Origin: Ancistrus triradiatus
Lineage: Eukaryota; Chordata; Actinopteri; Siluriformes; Loricariidae
Assembly: GCA_025084515.1 (NCBI GenBank)
Contig: JAJAGP010000271.1
Coordinates: 372,001-436,000, forward strand
Length of the DNA: 64,000 bases
Direction: 5' to 3'
The first letter of the stretch is position 1. The number at the start of each line of letters is the position of its first letter. Of the stretch, positions 34,851-45,905 are shown piece by piece. The position numbers were made by a program, and so were the translations under genes. The notes under the pieces were generated by a model. That model searched no databases. It was given only the letters and a program-made list of their open reading frames with translations, and was not told where the DNA came from.

Positions 34851-36761
34851 AAGCACAAAGTATCTCATCAGCTCCAGCATCTTAACCTATATTTTTAGCA
34901 TATAATTAAAGATAGAATAAATGGAAATACATCAACTAACAGAAACTCAAACTTAAATCGATTCTGTTGCTGAATTTAACAGCATCCACACCACAAGTTA
35001 ATAACACAAAGTTCTGTTACTCTAAGTTTGCAAATCATATTCTGTGCCAAGTGACTGTGTATTGGCCTTAGCAGATGTCATCTTGCCTCTACTTGGTCCC
35101 TGGACTCCTTACAGAAATGTTATATATGAAGTTAAAAATGAGTGAACAAACTGAGCAGGAGACAAAATACAGACATCACAGTCAATGTCGTTAGATTTCA
35201 TTGCTAGACGTGGCTTGGCTTTGAAAAGATGGATGTTGCTCAAAAACTGTCAGACAGCTTGACAGCGAACTTATTGCACCATCTGCGAACTAAACACCGT
35301 GTAGAATATGAAGATGATGACAACTTATATGACAAGATTAGACAAGATTATAACTGAGAGTTAGCTGTCTATGACAGGCTTCAACCAGCCAAGCAGAAAA
35401 AACTTTAGCAGAATCATTCTTCAATAAAAGTGTCTTATGACAAGAAAAGCAACAGACTGAAGGGAAGACATGGTGCCAGTTCAGGTGGTTGAGAGTGATG
35501 GACCCAACTAATGAATACTTTAAAAATAAGATATACACTGCCCAAATAGCGTCTAATTATCTTTATCAAAAAATATCGAGATATCATTTTTTGTCAATAT
35601 CGCATACCCTCACTTACCACCATCCAAATGGAAAGAGCTACATTAACTACAAACCTATTGTGAACACGGCCTTAGAGGATTACATCTTACTTTATTCTTA
35701 TACTGTGCTTCTATCTGAAGAGAATAGCTGCTCTTTGTAGTTGCCAGGGCAGCATGCTGTAAGAAATGGATAATCAAATAAGCTCATAACTGGAACAGAC
35801 CAATGCCAAACTGCCAAAGAGATGCTTTTATCTGCAGCTACACAAGGAGGAGAAGACAATGGCTACCTGAGGAGAATCAGCATCACCGTTGTGTCATTGG
35901 ACAAGAACAGCTTAGAGTACACTTCACCTATAATGAAAATGCTGATACAATAGGTGAGTTTTTTTTCGAAACATCCAGTAGAATAAAAAAAAAAGGATTT
36001 ACAGTACCACAGAGTGAAAAAGTAATACCAGATGTACAAACATTCTTATGACTGTTGTCAACTGTCTTTTGGGACAGGGAGAAGCCGGAAAGCCCTGACA
36101 ACAGAGGAAACAGACAGCATTCTCCCACCCAGAAACCATTCCAGAGGTCACTGTTTTGGTCAGTTGCTCTGCAATAGCATCCAGTGACCATGCAGGACCT
36201 CTTGTTATTTTGATCCCCAATCCACTCCTCCAACTCCCCAGTGTTAAGTGACAGAACATGGGTTCAAATCCATCTGTGCAAACGTTGTGCAGCCATGCTT
36301 CACTTGTGCTCCCCTATAGCTGGAACCATGCATGAAGACAATTTGAAAACTAAATGGACTCCTTGAGTAGCCAAGAATTCAGAGCATTCACAAAACAAAG
36401 CCACCTCAGAACGGTTTGGCCAAAATTAGCTAAGGTTATCAAACTCTTCAAACCTTTTCATGCTTCATCAGACATTTTACTGTTTTAGGATGACTGTTTT
36501 ACCAAGTAAACTAAAACCATTAATAATGTAATCACAGTCTTTGTCTCTTTGTGTATTTGTGTTTTAATATGTAAAAAGGAAACTCAAACCATATATAGCT
36601 TCAGACACACAACTCCAAACTGAATCAAGCAATTCATTAACTTCTTCTTTCTAAGTTAACTCTGATAATAACTTGTACAAACACCCCATTCATCTCTAGA
36701 ACCTCATGCTATAATGGATCTCCACAGACAACAGAGATTAACATTGATTTGTAAGTAAATA
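34851..36761. other. Non-coding DNA
   Basis: About 1.9 kb without a recognised gene. A tRNA-like B box ('gggttcaaatcc' near 36260) with a degenerate body may mark an old SINE at about 36180-36290. The 101- and 86-codon minus-strand frames at 35928-36259 overlap each other and are not supported. Confidence 0.45.
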
Positions 36762-36839
36762 CAGTGGATGCCAAAAGTCTGAGCGCACTAGTGAACTAGT
36801 GAAAATGCTTGTTTGGGTCTTTGTTGAGAGGGATTCATA
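36762..36839 (+). mobile_element. Tc1-C left end, interrupted by Tc1-B
   Basis: After a TA (36760-36761) it starts 'cagtggatgccaaaagtctg', the reverse complement of the Tc1-C right-end type at 42760-42782 ('cagacttttggcccccactg'). It is cut at 36839 by the Tc1-B element, which entered at the TA in 'ggattcata'. Its other end lies at 38303-38740. Confidence 0.75.
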
Positions 36840-38302
36840 CAGTGGGGCAAAAAAGTAATTAGTCAGCCACTGATTGTGCAAGTTCTCCTACTTAGAAAGA
36901 TGGGAGATGTCTGCAATTTTCATCATAGGTACACTTCAACTATGAAAGACAAAATGAGAAGAAAAAAAATCAGGAAATCACATTGTAGGATTTTTAAAGA
37001 ATTTAATTGTAAATTATGGTGGAAAAGAAATATTTGGTCAATAATAAAAGTTGAACTTAATACTTTGTAACATAACCTTTGTTAGCAATGACAGAGGTCA
37101 AAGGTTTCCTGTAAGTCTTCACCAGGTTGGCACACACTGTAGCTGGTATTTTGGCCCATTCCTCCATGCAGATCTCCTCTAGAGCATTGATGTTTTGGTG
37201 ATGTTCAGTGATGTTCTGACGCTGGGCAATACGGACTTTCAGGTCCTTCCACAAATTTTCTATGGGGTTGAGATCTGCAGACTCACTAGGACACTCCAGG
37301 ACCTTGAAATGTTTTTTACAAAGCCACTCCTTTGTTGCCTGTGCGGTGTGTTTGGGATCATTGTCATGCTAGAAGACCCAGTCACGTTCCATCTTCAATG
37401 CTCTGACTGATGGAAGGAGGTTTTAACCTAAAATCTCACAATGCATGGCCCTGTTCATTCTTCCCTTAACACGAATCAATCGTCCTGTCCCCTCTGCAGA
37501 AAAACAGCCCCAAAGAATGATGTTTCCACCACTATGCTTCACAGTAGGCATGGTGTTCTTGGGATGCAACTCAGCATTCAAACATGACGAGTTGAGTTTT
37601 TACCAAAAAGTTCTATTTTGGTTTCATCTGATCACATGATATTCTCCCAATCCTCTTCTGGATCATTCATATGCTCTCTGGCAAACTTCAGATGGGCCTG
37701 GACATGTACTGGCTTAAGCAGGGGGGCACACCTGCCACTGCAGGATCGAAGTCCCTCTCGGCGTAGTGTGGTACTGATTGTAGCCTTTGTTACGTTGGTC
37801 CCAGCTCTCTGCAGGTCATTCATCAGGTCTCTCCGTGTAGTTCTGGGATTTTTGCTCACTGTTCTCATGATTTTGACCCCATGGGATGAGATCTTGCATG
37901 GGGCCCCAGACCAAGGAAGATTATCAATGGTCTTGTATGTCTTACAGTTGCTCCCACAGTTGATTTATTCACACACACACCTGCTTGCCTATTGTAGATT
38001 CACTCTTCCCAGACTGCTGCAGGTCTACAATTTTCTTCAAACAGGTGCCATTAATACAGGTAACGAGAGGACAGAAGAGCTTCCTAAAGAAGAAGTTATA
38101 GGTCTATGAGAGCCAGAAATCTTGCTTGTTTGTGAGTGACCAAATACTTATTTTCCACCATGATTTACAATAAATTCTTTAAAAATCCTACAATGTGATT
38201 TTCCTGGATTTTTTTTTCTCATTTTGTCTTTCATAGTTGAAGTGTACCTATGATAAAGATTACAGACCTCTCTCATCTGTCTAAGTAGGAGAACTTGCAC
38301 AG
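36840..38302 (-). mobile_element. Tc1-B element, minus strand, one end lost
   Basis: The left end 'cagtggggcaaaaaagtaat' follows TA (36838-36839) and matches the ends at 53676 and 60137. The right side stops at 'taggagaacttgcac', just short of the expected last ~35 bases, and joins Tc1-C coding sequence. The transposase is antisense. A deletion near 38030 joins the tail of the 5' leader to the region just after the start codon, removing the protein's N-terminus. Confidence 0.9.
37057..38035 (-). pseudogene. Tc1-B transposase pseudogene
   Basis: On the minus strand, the frame 37632-37868 reads MRTVSKNPRTTRRDLMNDLQ, then TKATISTTLRREGL and LKFAREHMNDPEEDWENIM, running up to the first catalytic region. 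The frame 37057-37254 reads MWKDLKVRIAQRQ, EEICMEEWAKIPATVCANLV and ends GYVTKY. Between them frameshifts and stops break the DDE core, though antisense DNDPKH can be seen around 37350. The start codon and first helix-turn-helix residues are missing. A 163-codon + strand frame (37618-38109) is its shadow. Confidence 0.9.
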
Positions 38303-38740
38303 GATAATATCCCAAAGCACATCTCAATACTTTGCAACAACTACTCAAAGACAAAAAGAAGGTCAAGGATTGCTGACTGTCATGGACAACTGACCTCCAT
38401 AGTCAACTGACCTGAACCCCAACGAGCATTTATGGGAGCACTTAAAAACAGAGGAAGCCAAGTATTTAGTAAACATAACAAGAAGTAATTTAGAATATTG
38501 TGAAATCATGCTGGATAACATGGATCATCAGGTTTTACACAAACGTTGTTGCCAGCTTGAATGCATTCTGTCATCACAGCATAGGGAACATATCAAATAC
38601 AAATACATTCTAAAAGGTGTCAAAATATTATTTTTATTTTTCCACCCAAATTGTTATGTCGTTTTGTAATGAAAAAACATTAGTAAACTTGAGAAAAATG
38701 CCAAACAGATCCATTAGTGGACTTAGACGTTTGGCCTTCA
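38303..38740 (+). mobile_element. Tc1-C right part with transposase remnant
   Basis: It starts mid-gene: 'gataatatcccaaagcacat' encodes DNIPKH (DNDPKH type, central Asp context), then 'ctgaaccccaacgagcattt' encodes LNPNEH with the last acidic residue, then EHLKTEEAK. Downstream, 'gtgaaatcatgctggataac' is shared with 42670 and, reversed, with 63930. The end 'agtggacttagacgtttggc' is a decayed terminal repeat, truncated before the final bases. It pairs with 36762-36839 as the other half of the interrupted element. Confidence 0.8.
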
Positions 38741-39090
38741 TTGAGCTTTTCCTTTCCAAACTATGAACAATGAAACAGCAAGATTTCAAACTGCACACTA
38801 AATTCTTCTAGCTATAGTGCCGAAGTCAGACATCAGATAAGTCTATCGATGATAAGAGCAATATATAAAAGTTACAGGTTTAAATGCATAAAGTCACTCT
38901 GTACAAAACAGCCACATTATTTATTATATAACAAACCAGTATGTCATGTTTCTCTAGCCTCTAGGACATGGAAAATCTCTTTCATCTACTAATCATGAGT
39001 AGCAAATCCAAAGTAACATCCAATTCCCCTCAGGATGCATGACAACAATATCCAGAATCATCTTTGTAATGGGAAAACTGCCTTTACTTC
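38741..39090. other. Non-coding DNA
   Basis: No recognised feature. Confidence 0.5.
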
Positions 39091-39351
39091 ATGAAAAAAT
39101 TGAATGAGTTTCTGCCTCCTCCCAAAGCTCTTCACAAGTTAAGCTTTCCCACCATGAAAGAAGCTGTGAAGGAGGTTTCTTTTTTTCAAAGTATGCCTTT
39201 GATTGGCCAACTCCGTAAACAAGCATTTCTACACCAGCGAGACCTTCACAGAAGAGGCATTCTGAGGAAAAGCTCATCAACAACAAGTCAGGGCTTGGTG
39301 GGATTTGACAACACTTTTGTTTTCAGTCACGTGAAATTTCTGTCGAGGTAA
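39091..39351 (+). other. 86-codon open frame of unknown meaning
   Basis: The frame starts MKKLNEFLPPPKALHKLSF and has a mixed, non-repetitive composition with Lys/Arg-rich parts. A splice-donor-like 'cgaggtaaaagc' sits at its end (about 39347). No upstream acceptor is obvious and no domain is recognised. It could be an exon, a decayed fragment or chance; I lean to chance. Confidence 0.2.
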
Positions 39352-39851
39352 AAGCGATGCCTCTGGCTCTAAACCTTTTACAGATGACATGTTGTACATC
39401 GGTATATCATTATCAGGATGTCATTTCCTAAAGTGCTCCATATGTTACCTAGTACTCTCAGGCTAATGCTGGCTTCAATAAACATCTAAGGTAAACCCTC
39501 CAGTGGCTAAGCAAGCCCAAATTTCTCATTCTCAATCTGCATCTGGAAAGTAGATGTATAGCTGCCGGTTGTATCGCATCAGCCTCAGTTACATCCCTCT
39601 AGTTAGCAGAAAACTCACCAGCCAAACGGACATCGCACTACCCAGTCCAGCGCTCCTGCTGACCCTTCGTCTCCTATCAGATGCACGCCTTGATCTGAAG
39701 CGGTCCTGGGTTTCAGTCAGGTCCACTTACGCAGACAAAGCCGCAGTAGTGTCCCTCTCTGTCCAAGAGAGAACACATGGAGAGCAAGAGCCTGGCTGTC
39801 TGGGCTTTGTCCTGACATATTTCCTGAGTTGCATTGTTAGCCGTGAAAAGG

Positions 39852-39853
<2 letters not shown>
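39352..39853. other. Non-coding DNA
   Basis: No recognised feature. The 126-codon frame 39554-39934 runs into the CA repeat and is not supported. Confidence 0.45.
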
Positions 39854-39885
<32 letters not shown>

Positions 39886-39899
39886 GTGCACACACACAC
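39854..39899 (+). repeat. (AC)n microsatellite, compound
   Basis: (AC)15 at 39854-39883, a 'tggtg' interruption, then a shorter CA run at 39889-39899. Frames at 39713-39927 on the minus strand encode only Cys-Val repeats from it. Confidence 0.95.
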
Positions 39900-39900
39900 T

Positions 39901-40448
39901 CTTCTCTGGAATGCTTCTAGAAGGCAATGTGTAATATACATTGAGCGCTCATTTCTTTTCTCCAGGTCAAAATTTAACCAGTGTCTCCCTATGGGCTGCA
40001 GTCTAGAGTTTTAACTTCCATGTTGATCATTGACAGAGGTTTCAAAGCACCACATCCAGACTGTGTCTGGCCCACTGGCTGTGATATTGCATGAGCAGAA
40101 GGCTTAGTGATTTACTAGGTGTTCATAAGAACAGCATTCATGTCTCTGAAAGGTCAAGGCGACGAACTTCATTAGTCAAACACAAGCAGGGGTTCAGATC
40201 TATAAATGGGTCCAGAGAAGGTCTCATAAACTCACCCTAACCTCTGAATGGAGGTGTTTTATGCTGAATATCTTTTTCTATCTTCTGCATCCTATAAACC
40301 AGTTATTTAATTTGACTATATATTCCTGTCACAAACAAGCCATTCTCATTATATAGATGCTCCACGTACAGATGCTCCACAGCCACGGTATTCCTTGGAT
40401 ACTGGGTGGTGAAATTATAGATATACACCCTGAATCTCGGAAATGGAA
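39901..40448. other. Non-coding DNA
   Basis: No recognised gene or repeat. Confidence 0.5.
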
Positions 40449-40637
40449 TTTACATTTACAGCATTTAGCAGACGCCCTTATCCAGAGCGACTTACAATTG
40501 ATACAATCTTACAATCTTACAATGTGGGTTAAGGGCCTTGCTCAAGGACCCAACAGTGGCAGCTTGGCAGAGGTGGGATTTGAACCCTGGACCTTCTGGT
40601 CCAAAGGTCAGTACCTTAACCGCTAGGCTACCACATG
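40449..40637 (-). repeat. SINE-1, well preserved, minus strand
   Basis: From left to right the reversed tail 'tttacatttacagcatttag', 'ttatccagagcgacttacaa', 'ttaagggccttgctcaagga', 'gcttggcagaggtgggattt', a reversed B box GGATTTGAACC, and a reversed A box CCGCTAGGCTA (TAGCCTAGCGG, identical to the A box at 11697). One of the best SINE-1 copies in the window. A small tandem duplication of 'aatctta' lies at about 40504-40520. Confidence 0.88.
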
Positions 40638-41718
40638 CTTCTTTATTTGACCAATTCAGACATCGAACAGTCTGTCTTGATTTTTTTATTTTTTGCCTCC
40701 AAAATCGAACACAAATTCCAATTTTCAACGTCGGTAGAACCTGGACGTGTATGACCCAGCCTCAGGGTGTGTCTAAAATCATGGATTCCGACTTCGAACA
40801 GACCTCCAGAGCCAATAATGTTTCCAAGGTTCCACTTTACTGTCAATCCACAACTCCAGGCAAAACACTGCACAAAGATTAGAAGTAAACTCGTTACAGT
40901 AAAGTCGAATTTGAAATTGCGGATTTTTAAAGGCTCAGTGAGCTTGTTTGTTTAGTTTAATCTTCAATTGAACATAGCACTTAGTTGTTTAAATTTGGTG
41001 AAACTCTTACAATAGCACATTTTTGCTGTAGCATTATTTAAAACTCCTAATTTATTTGAATTGCAGCGGACACAAGATTATGTTTGTTGTTTGTTTACAT
41101 TTTTATACAAGAAGGATACACTATTTTGAACTGTTGTTCTTCAGAAATAAAAAGGAATGTTTTCTCTTGGTTATTTACTACAAATATTGAACATTTTATT
41201 GACAATTTTAAACTTCTGTTTCTACTCATTTCTTTTAATCACAGGGGGCTAAAGGTTTTAAACACTTATTCAAGAAAATGTGCATTGTTCTGCACTGTTT
41301 CATATGAAAATAGAATCATGAACTCGGTATCGTGAATCAAATCTAATCATGAGCAGAGTGTATCGTTACTCCCCTACCCAGTAATGATATATACACTGCT
41401 GTAGACCTGGTGAGTTTGGTGGTTCTAAAGACAAGAGCATACCTCTCCCTTCAGCACAGAATACACGTCCTGGGTCCATATTGAGCTGTATAGGGGGGTG
41501 CTTTAAGCACATTAAGCACCGCCTGTGTGGTATTCATCCAGTTATTCAGCCATCAGGCTGCCACAGGGCTTTGAGCACAAGTTCCCTCCTCCTAACCACA
41601 ACTGTACCCACAGCCGCTGCCAGACAAACCGCTCACACCACGCTGCTGCCTTCAGGGCAAAACCATGCTCTTAGATTACAGCACAGTCAGTCTATCAGTG
41701 TCAGTGTATGCCAAAGTC
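40638..41718. other. Non-coding DNA
   Basis: About 1.1 kb. The part at 41400-41720 is less A+T-rich and could be an old retroelement 3' end or unique sequence; no assignment made. Confidence 0.45.
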
Positions 41719-41880
41719 ATTACAGCCATTTAGCAGATGCCCTCACCCACAGCAAATTACAACTGAGCTGAACAGTTCAGGATTAAGGGCCTTGTTCAAA
41801 GGCCCAACAGTGGCAGCTTGTCAGAGCCAGGATTTGAACTCCATTTAGAAATCTAGAACCTTAACCACTGGGCCAGCACT
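41719..41880 (-). repeat. SINE-1, minus strand
   Basis: Reversed tail 'tacagccatttagcagatgc', then 'ttaagggccttgttcaaagg', 'cccaacagtggcagcttgtc', a reversed B box 'ggatttgaact' and a mutated reversed head 'ccttaaccactgggcc'. Moderately decayed. Confidence 0.75.
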
Positions 41881-41896
41881 GTGTAAATAATACATA

Positions 41897-42000
41897 CAGC
41901 GATCATTTAGAAAATGCTTTGATCCAAACAGATCAACCACTGAAACAATCGGATACTCTAAGCAGTTGGGATTAAGGGTCCATCAGTGGCAGATTTATGT
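41897..42000 (-). repeat. Second SINE-1 fragment, minus strand
   Basis: 'cgatcatttagaaaatgctt', 'gttgggattaagggtccatc' and 'agtggcagattta' follow the reversed SINE-1 order directly after the previous copy. Only the tail half is present. Confidence 0.5.
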
Positions 42001-42038
42001 ATAGCTCCACTTTTACCAGTCCATATTCCAACTGTTTG

Positions 42039-42160
42039 GAATTTGCATGTTCTCCACATGTCTGACTGGCATTATGTTAAATTGTGTTTCTAAGGCAGTG
42101 ATTCCCAAAGTTTTTCTGCAGTGACCCCCTTTTGTAGGTAAGAATATTTTAGAGCCTCCC
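42039..42160 (+). repeat. Local repeat block 1, first copy
   Basis: 'ccacatgtctgactggcatt' and 'cccaaagtttttctgcagtg' with 'acccccttttgtagg' recur as 'ccatatgtctgactggcatc' and 'ggttcccaaagttt' at 42510-42630. This is a local direct duplication. Confidence 0.8.
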
Positions 42161-42255
42161 AACCTCATCGAGCATTTACGGGGGCACTTGAAGACCAAGC
42201 ATACAGGTACGTGATGCTTTTTGCAATACTGTGAAATCATTTTGGATAACAATCT
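42147..42255 (+). mobile_element. Tc1-C transposase scrap
   Basis: 'caacctcatcgagcatttac' with 'gggggcacttgaagaccaag' encodes NLIEHLRGHLKTK, corresponding to the NPNEHLWEHLKTEE region at 38400. It is followed by 'actgtgaaatcattttggat', shared with 38500. Too short for function. Confidence 0.65.
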
Positions 42256-42500
42256 TAGGGAAATTAAACCAGGTTTAGTAACTTTAACAGTTTGAAGTCT
42301 CTGCAATGAAATGAAAGTCTCTGAGTGTCCATGTAAGATGATTCCTTGCTAATATCGTTCTTGGCAAACAGCGTGGGGGCCAAAATTACAGCTCTATGAA
42401 AGTCAGTGACGCCTCGGAGTATGTAGAGACCGGGATATTGCAGTAAGATTTGCCAGAGACTAAACTTGGAGTAACACATGTTTCTGTGTTTAAGCTAGAA
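42244..42500 (+). repeat. Local repeat block 2, first copy
   Basis: Shares with 43028-43274 the ordered blocks 'gaaattaaaccaggtttag', 'gtctctgagtgtccatgtaa', 'ttcttggcaaacagcgtggg', 'gatattgcagtaagatttg' and 'gagactaaac'. About 250 bp, imperfect. Both may derive from the downstream part of a repeat-B-like element. Confidence 0.8.
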
Positions 42501-42509
42501 GGTGTTTAG

Positions 42510-42630
42510 TTCTCCATATGTCTGACTGGCATCATGTCAATTTTCTAAGGCAGTGGTTCCCAAAGTTTTTTTTGCAGTGACCCCCTTTTGTAGAAAATAA
42601 TATTAATAAAATAATATTTTAGACACCCCC
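42510..42630 (+). repeat. Local repeat block 1, second copy
   Basis: Duplicate of 42039-42160, with an added A+T stretch 'aataatattaataaaataat'. Confidence 0.8.
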
Positions 42631-42659
42631 CTCCAAATAATAATATAGGGAAATTAAAC

Positions 42660-42782
42660 CAGGTATGAAATCATTGTGGATAACATGGATCATCAGGCTT
42701 TACACAAACCTGTGCAGTCCATGGAAGCGCAGGTGCACTCTCTCATTACAGCAAAAGGGTCTCAGACTTTTGGCCCCCACTG
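42660..42782 (+). mobile_element. Tc1-C right end
   Basis: 'gtggataacatggatcatca', 'ggctttacacaaacctgtgc' and the final 'cagacttttggcccccactg' ending at 42782, followed by TA. It is the cleanest Tc1-C terminus in the window. The internal gene is missing. Confidence 0.8.
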
Positions 42783-42786
42783 TATA

Positions 42787-42975
42787 GCTACAGTTCAAGT
42801 TCAATGCATTTGCACAGCACTGTTAACAACAGACATTATCCCTAGCTTTCTATAATCCAGAACACAGACATCAAATAAGTTGCCAGAGGCAAGGAAAGAT
42901 CCCTGACACGCAAAAGGAAGAAACCTTGAGAGGAACCAGGCTCAAATGGAAAACTCTTCTTTCTCTGGGTGACAG
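42787..42975 (+). repeat. Repeat-B-related element
   Basis: 'gttcaagttcaatgcatttg', 'gccagaggcaaggaaagatc' and 'ggaagaaaccttgagaggaa' with 'ctctgggtgaca' follow the order of repeat B (aggaagaaacctt, then ggacc, then gggcgaca) but are a divergent sister type. Copies decayed further lie at 46363 and 46770. Confidence 0.6.
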
Positions 42976-43027
42976 TGGAAAACACAATTAAGTTGTTACA
43001 AGCCAATGTACCAAGATGTGCGTAATA

Positions 43028-43274
43028 ATCTTACGGAGGTTAAACCAGGTTTAGTTTAAATATGACAGTTGAAAGTCCCTGCAATGAACTCAAAGTCTCT
43101 GAGTGTTCATGTAAGATGATTCATTACTAACATCTTTCTTGGCAAACAGTGTGGGGGCGAAAATAACAGATCTATGAAAGTCTGAATATTTAGAGACCTA
43201 GATATTGTAGTAAGATTTGGCAGAGACTAAACATGGAGAAACACATGGTTATGTGTTGAAGCTGGAACGTGTTT
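43028..43274 (+). repeat. Local repeat block 2, second copy
   Basis: Duplicate of 42244-42500 (see that entry). Here it directly follows the repeat-B-related element, which suggests that this block is the 3' part of that element. Confidence 0.8.
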
Positions 43275-44676
43275 GGATCTTTCGTTTATGTTTTGCTTGA
43301 TTACCTCAACAGACAAATGTCCGATGACTTATCGCTAGCTGTAAAAATAGACCAATGTAATTACTGGCCTGGTGTGGCTCGGTGTTGGGCTTACTTCAAA
43401 TGTCCAGAGAAAGAAAAGCATATAAATAGTATCGCTATCAGAACACACTGTTCTGAAGCACCTCTGTGCTGCTTAGTCATAGAGAGGAGGGGTCATAATA
43501 ACACACACGTTGCAAGTCTCTCACGTACACTGGCAGCACATTGCAGGAAACACCTCAGCTGAAAAACAAAAGTCCACTGGAGCTAATGGTAGCACAGCCG
43601 TTCCATCCCTTCACTCTGTTTCAGGAAATGGTGCTTTCAGGATGCACCACACCTCCTTTGTGGACCCCTGAGACACCCTGTCTCCTTCAACACGTCACAC
43701 TGCATGGCTGGTAACCAAGACTTTGGAACCGTCAATAAAATATTCATAAAATGTTCTGTATGGTATCCGCAATCATTTTTAAGCAATGGAAAACTGAATC
43801 TTGATGGACTAACAGCTGGGCAGCTACAACCTGTAGGGAAAGATGACATCATACACCACCTACATGTGGCTTCCTGAGAAAGTCAGTGCATGTCTGGGTG
43901 CAGCGCTGAAAACAGAAAACGAATCATCGCCAAAATACAACTTTCCCCAAACACTTCCTGCTGTTTTCTATAGGACTTCAACCATAAACCACAGTTTAAT
44001 TATAGTGTTTGAGACCTGCAAACAGAAAACACTAGATTACGCAAAAACGTATGTGTAATTGCAGCAACAATGTATTTCCTATTCATATAATTGGTTTGAG
44101 GTCAAATCTGCGAGCTTTTCCCCAAAACAGGAAAGCAAATATTGAAAATGTGCACATAAGTGTTTGTTTGCACGAATTTAAATCAGCCCCCAAGATTTCC
44201 CACTCATCCCATTGTTGGTGTTCTGTGGGTGAAACGAGGGGCGCTTTTGTGCAGTGGTGCTGTGTGAAGCTGCCGTGTCTCGTTAGCTCTGAGGTGGGTG
44301 CAGGACGAGCCTCGGTAGGGGTAGGACGAGGCCCAGAGCGTGTGAACTCTTTAGAGGATTAGGTATTTCTGCACCTCCTGCAGAGACCTGCACACTCAAT
44401 TATCATCCCACAGTTGGGAAAGAACGTAGCGCCACGAAAACAATGCACGGTCCTTCGTAATAAACTGGGTTTTAGAACTGTTTCTAAAAACATGTAGCCT
44501 GAGATTTTGATGAAATAGTTGTTTTTTTAAGCTCAAAGCATTTCGTAACACTGTTCTCATGGGTTGCTTTCTCCATACTAATATGACAGTCTCCAAAACA
44601 ACATTTAGTTACATATCTGGCAACACTCCTTTCCACACTGACATCGCACAGCTAGGGCTGGGTGCTAGGTGGTATA
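43275..44676. other. Non-coding DNA
   Basis: About 1.4 kb. 43275-43560 may continue the upstream repeat; no copy of it was found elsewhere in the window. No gene recognised. Confidence 0.45.
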
Positions 44677-44871
44677 TATTTGCATTTTCATTTAGTCATT
44701 TAGTAGGTGCCCCTATCCAGAACGACTTACAACCGATACAGTCTTATAATACAAGTAATTGAGGGTTAACTGCCCTGCTCAAGGACCCAGTGCTAGCAGC
44801 TTGGCAGAGGTGGAATTTGGACCCTGGACCTTTAGGTTTACAGTCTAGTACATCGACTGCTTTGCCACCAA
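44677..44871 (-). repeat. SINE-1, minus strand
   Basis: Reversed tail 'attttcatttagtcatttag', then 'tatccagaacgacttacaac', 'gctcaaggacccagtgctag', 'gcttggcagaggtggaattt' and a mutated reversed head ending 'gctttgccacca'. Full length but with a damaged B box (GGAATTTGGACC reversed). Confidence 0.8.
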
Positions 44872-45180
44872 AGTCCAATGTGCCATTTGAGAAATCTCTA
44901 CATCTATTTGATGTAGATTTGTCTATATTGTTTATACTGCAAAATTGTTATATCATTCATGCTTTGCTGTGGGACCACAAGGAAGCTGCTGGAGATGAGG
45001 GCTATTTCAGAGGCAATCCAGGCAGGGAGGCTTCTGTCATGTGGATTTGGTTTGGTTTTAAAATTTGTTTTTTACTGATTTATTATATTGCATCTGTGAG
45101 TCCTCCAGAGGCTTAAAGGAAGTGGGAATCCCTTATCGAGATGAAGACAGACAACAAAGACCAATGATGGAACCCAGATT
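44872..45180. other. Non-coding DNA
   Basis: No recognised feature. The 108-codon frame 44790-45116 starts inside the SINE and is not a gene. Confidence 0.5.
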
Positions 45181-45405
45181 CAGGGAAAGCTGATGACAAA
45201 GTGGGCTCACGCCCTCTGGTCATCACAAAGGGGGCCCACACAGGCAACCACAAAGAGGCATGCTGCCCTCGTGCCCCCAGGAGGGGTCTCACTGCGTTGC
45301 TTAAAACTGACAGACAAACCTCACTTTGACAGAGGTGGGATACAATCCAGAGAGAGTCTGCATTGGGAAATAGTACTCTACTAACTAAACCACCCTGGAT
45401 CATAT
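45181..45405 (-). repeat. Possible tRNA-derived SINE, minus strand
   Basis: On the minus strand the right side reads 'ggtggtttagttagtagagt' (A-box-like) and then 'ggattgtatcccacctc' (B-box-like), followed by a G+C-richer body. This resembles a third SINE type, but only one copy is in the window, so support is limited. Confidence 0.35.
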
Positions 45406-45675
45406 GCATCCTGGTTCTGCAGAGTGCGTGGCATTCCCTTGTTTAAGGTCAAGGCTGTACTGCTCCACTGGGCAAGAGTTCATAGTCCAGGTCTGTGTCT
45501 AGGGTACCAGCTTTAAGGTATTCAATGCCCCATTTAGCCTATCTGCTTCAAGGTTTGACATGTTGTGCATTCAAAGATGCTCTTTTGTATACCTCAGGTG
45601 TAGCGTGTAGTTATTTTAGTTATTTTCTCTCTTTCGGACCATTCTCTGTAAACCCTAGATATGGCTGTGTGTCAA
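45406..45675. other. Non-coding DNA
   Basis: No recognised feature. Confidence 0.5.
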
Positions 45676-45905
45676 GTTTCTGAAATACTCCGACCAGCCC
45701 ATCAAGCACCAACAACCATGCCACATTCAAAGTCACTTAAATCACCTTTCTTTCCCATTCTGATGCTCGATTTGAACTTCAGCGGGTCAGCTTGACCATG
45801 TCTACATGTCTAAATGCATGTAGCTGCCGTGTGATTGGCTGCTTAGATATTTTGTTAACAAGTGGTTGAATAGGTGTACCCATAAAGTAGCCAGCGAGTG
45901 CATAT
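45676..45905 (+). repeat. Widespread teleost interspersed repeat
   Basis: 'tttctgaaatactccgacca', 'gcaccaacaaccatgccaca', 'ttcaaagtcacttaaatcac', 'gctgccgtgtgattggctgc' and 'ggtgtacccataaagtagcc' are blocks I recognise from a repeat abundant in many fish genomes; its class is uncertain to me. The sequence right of the assembly gap (48958) may be the other half of the same family. No coding capacity. Confidence 0.65.

Noticed and set aside
37618..38109. 163-codon plus-strand open frame
   Set aside because: Antisense shadow of the Tc1-B transposase read on the minus strand.
39713..39927. Cys-Val-rich small proteins on the minus strand
   Set aside because: Translation of the CA microsatellite only.
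40449..40637. tRNA gene
   Set aside because: A and B boxes are present but the cloverleaf does not form and the SINE body and tail follow; same for the other SINE-1 copies.
41400..41718. LINE 3' end
   Set aside because: Texture suggested it, but no reverse transcriptase motif or second copy is visible.
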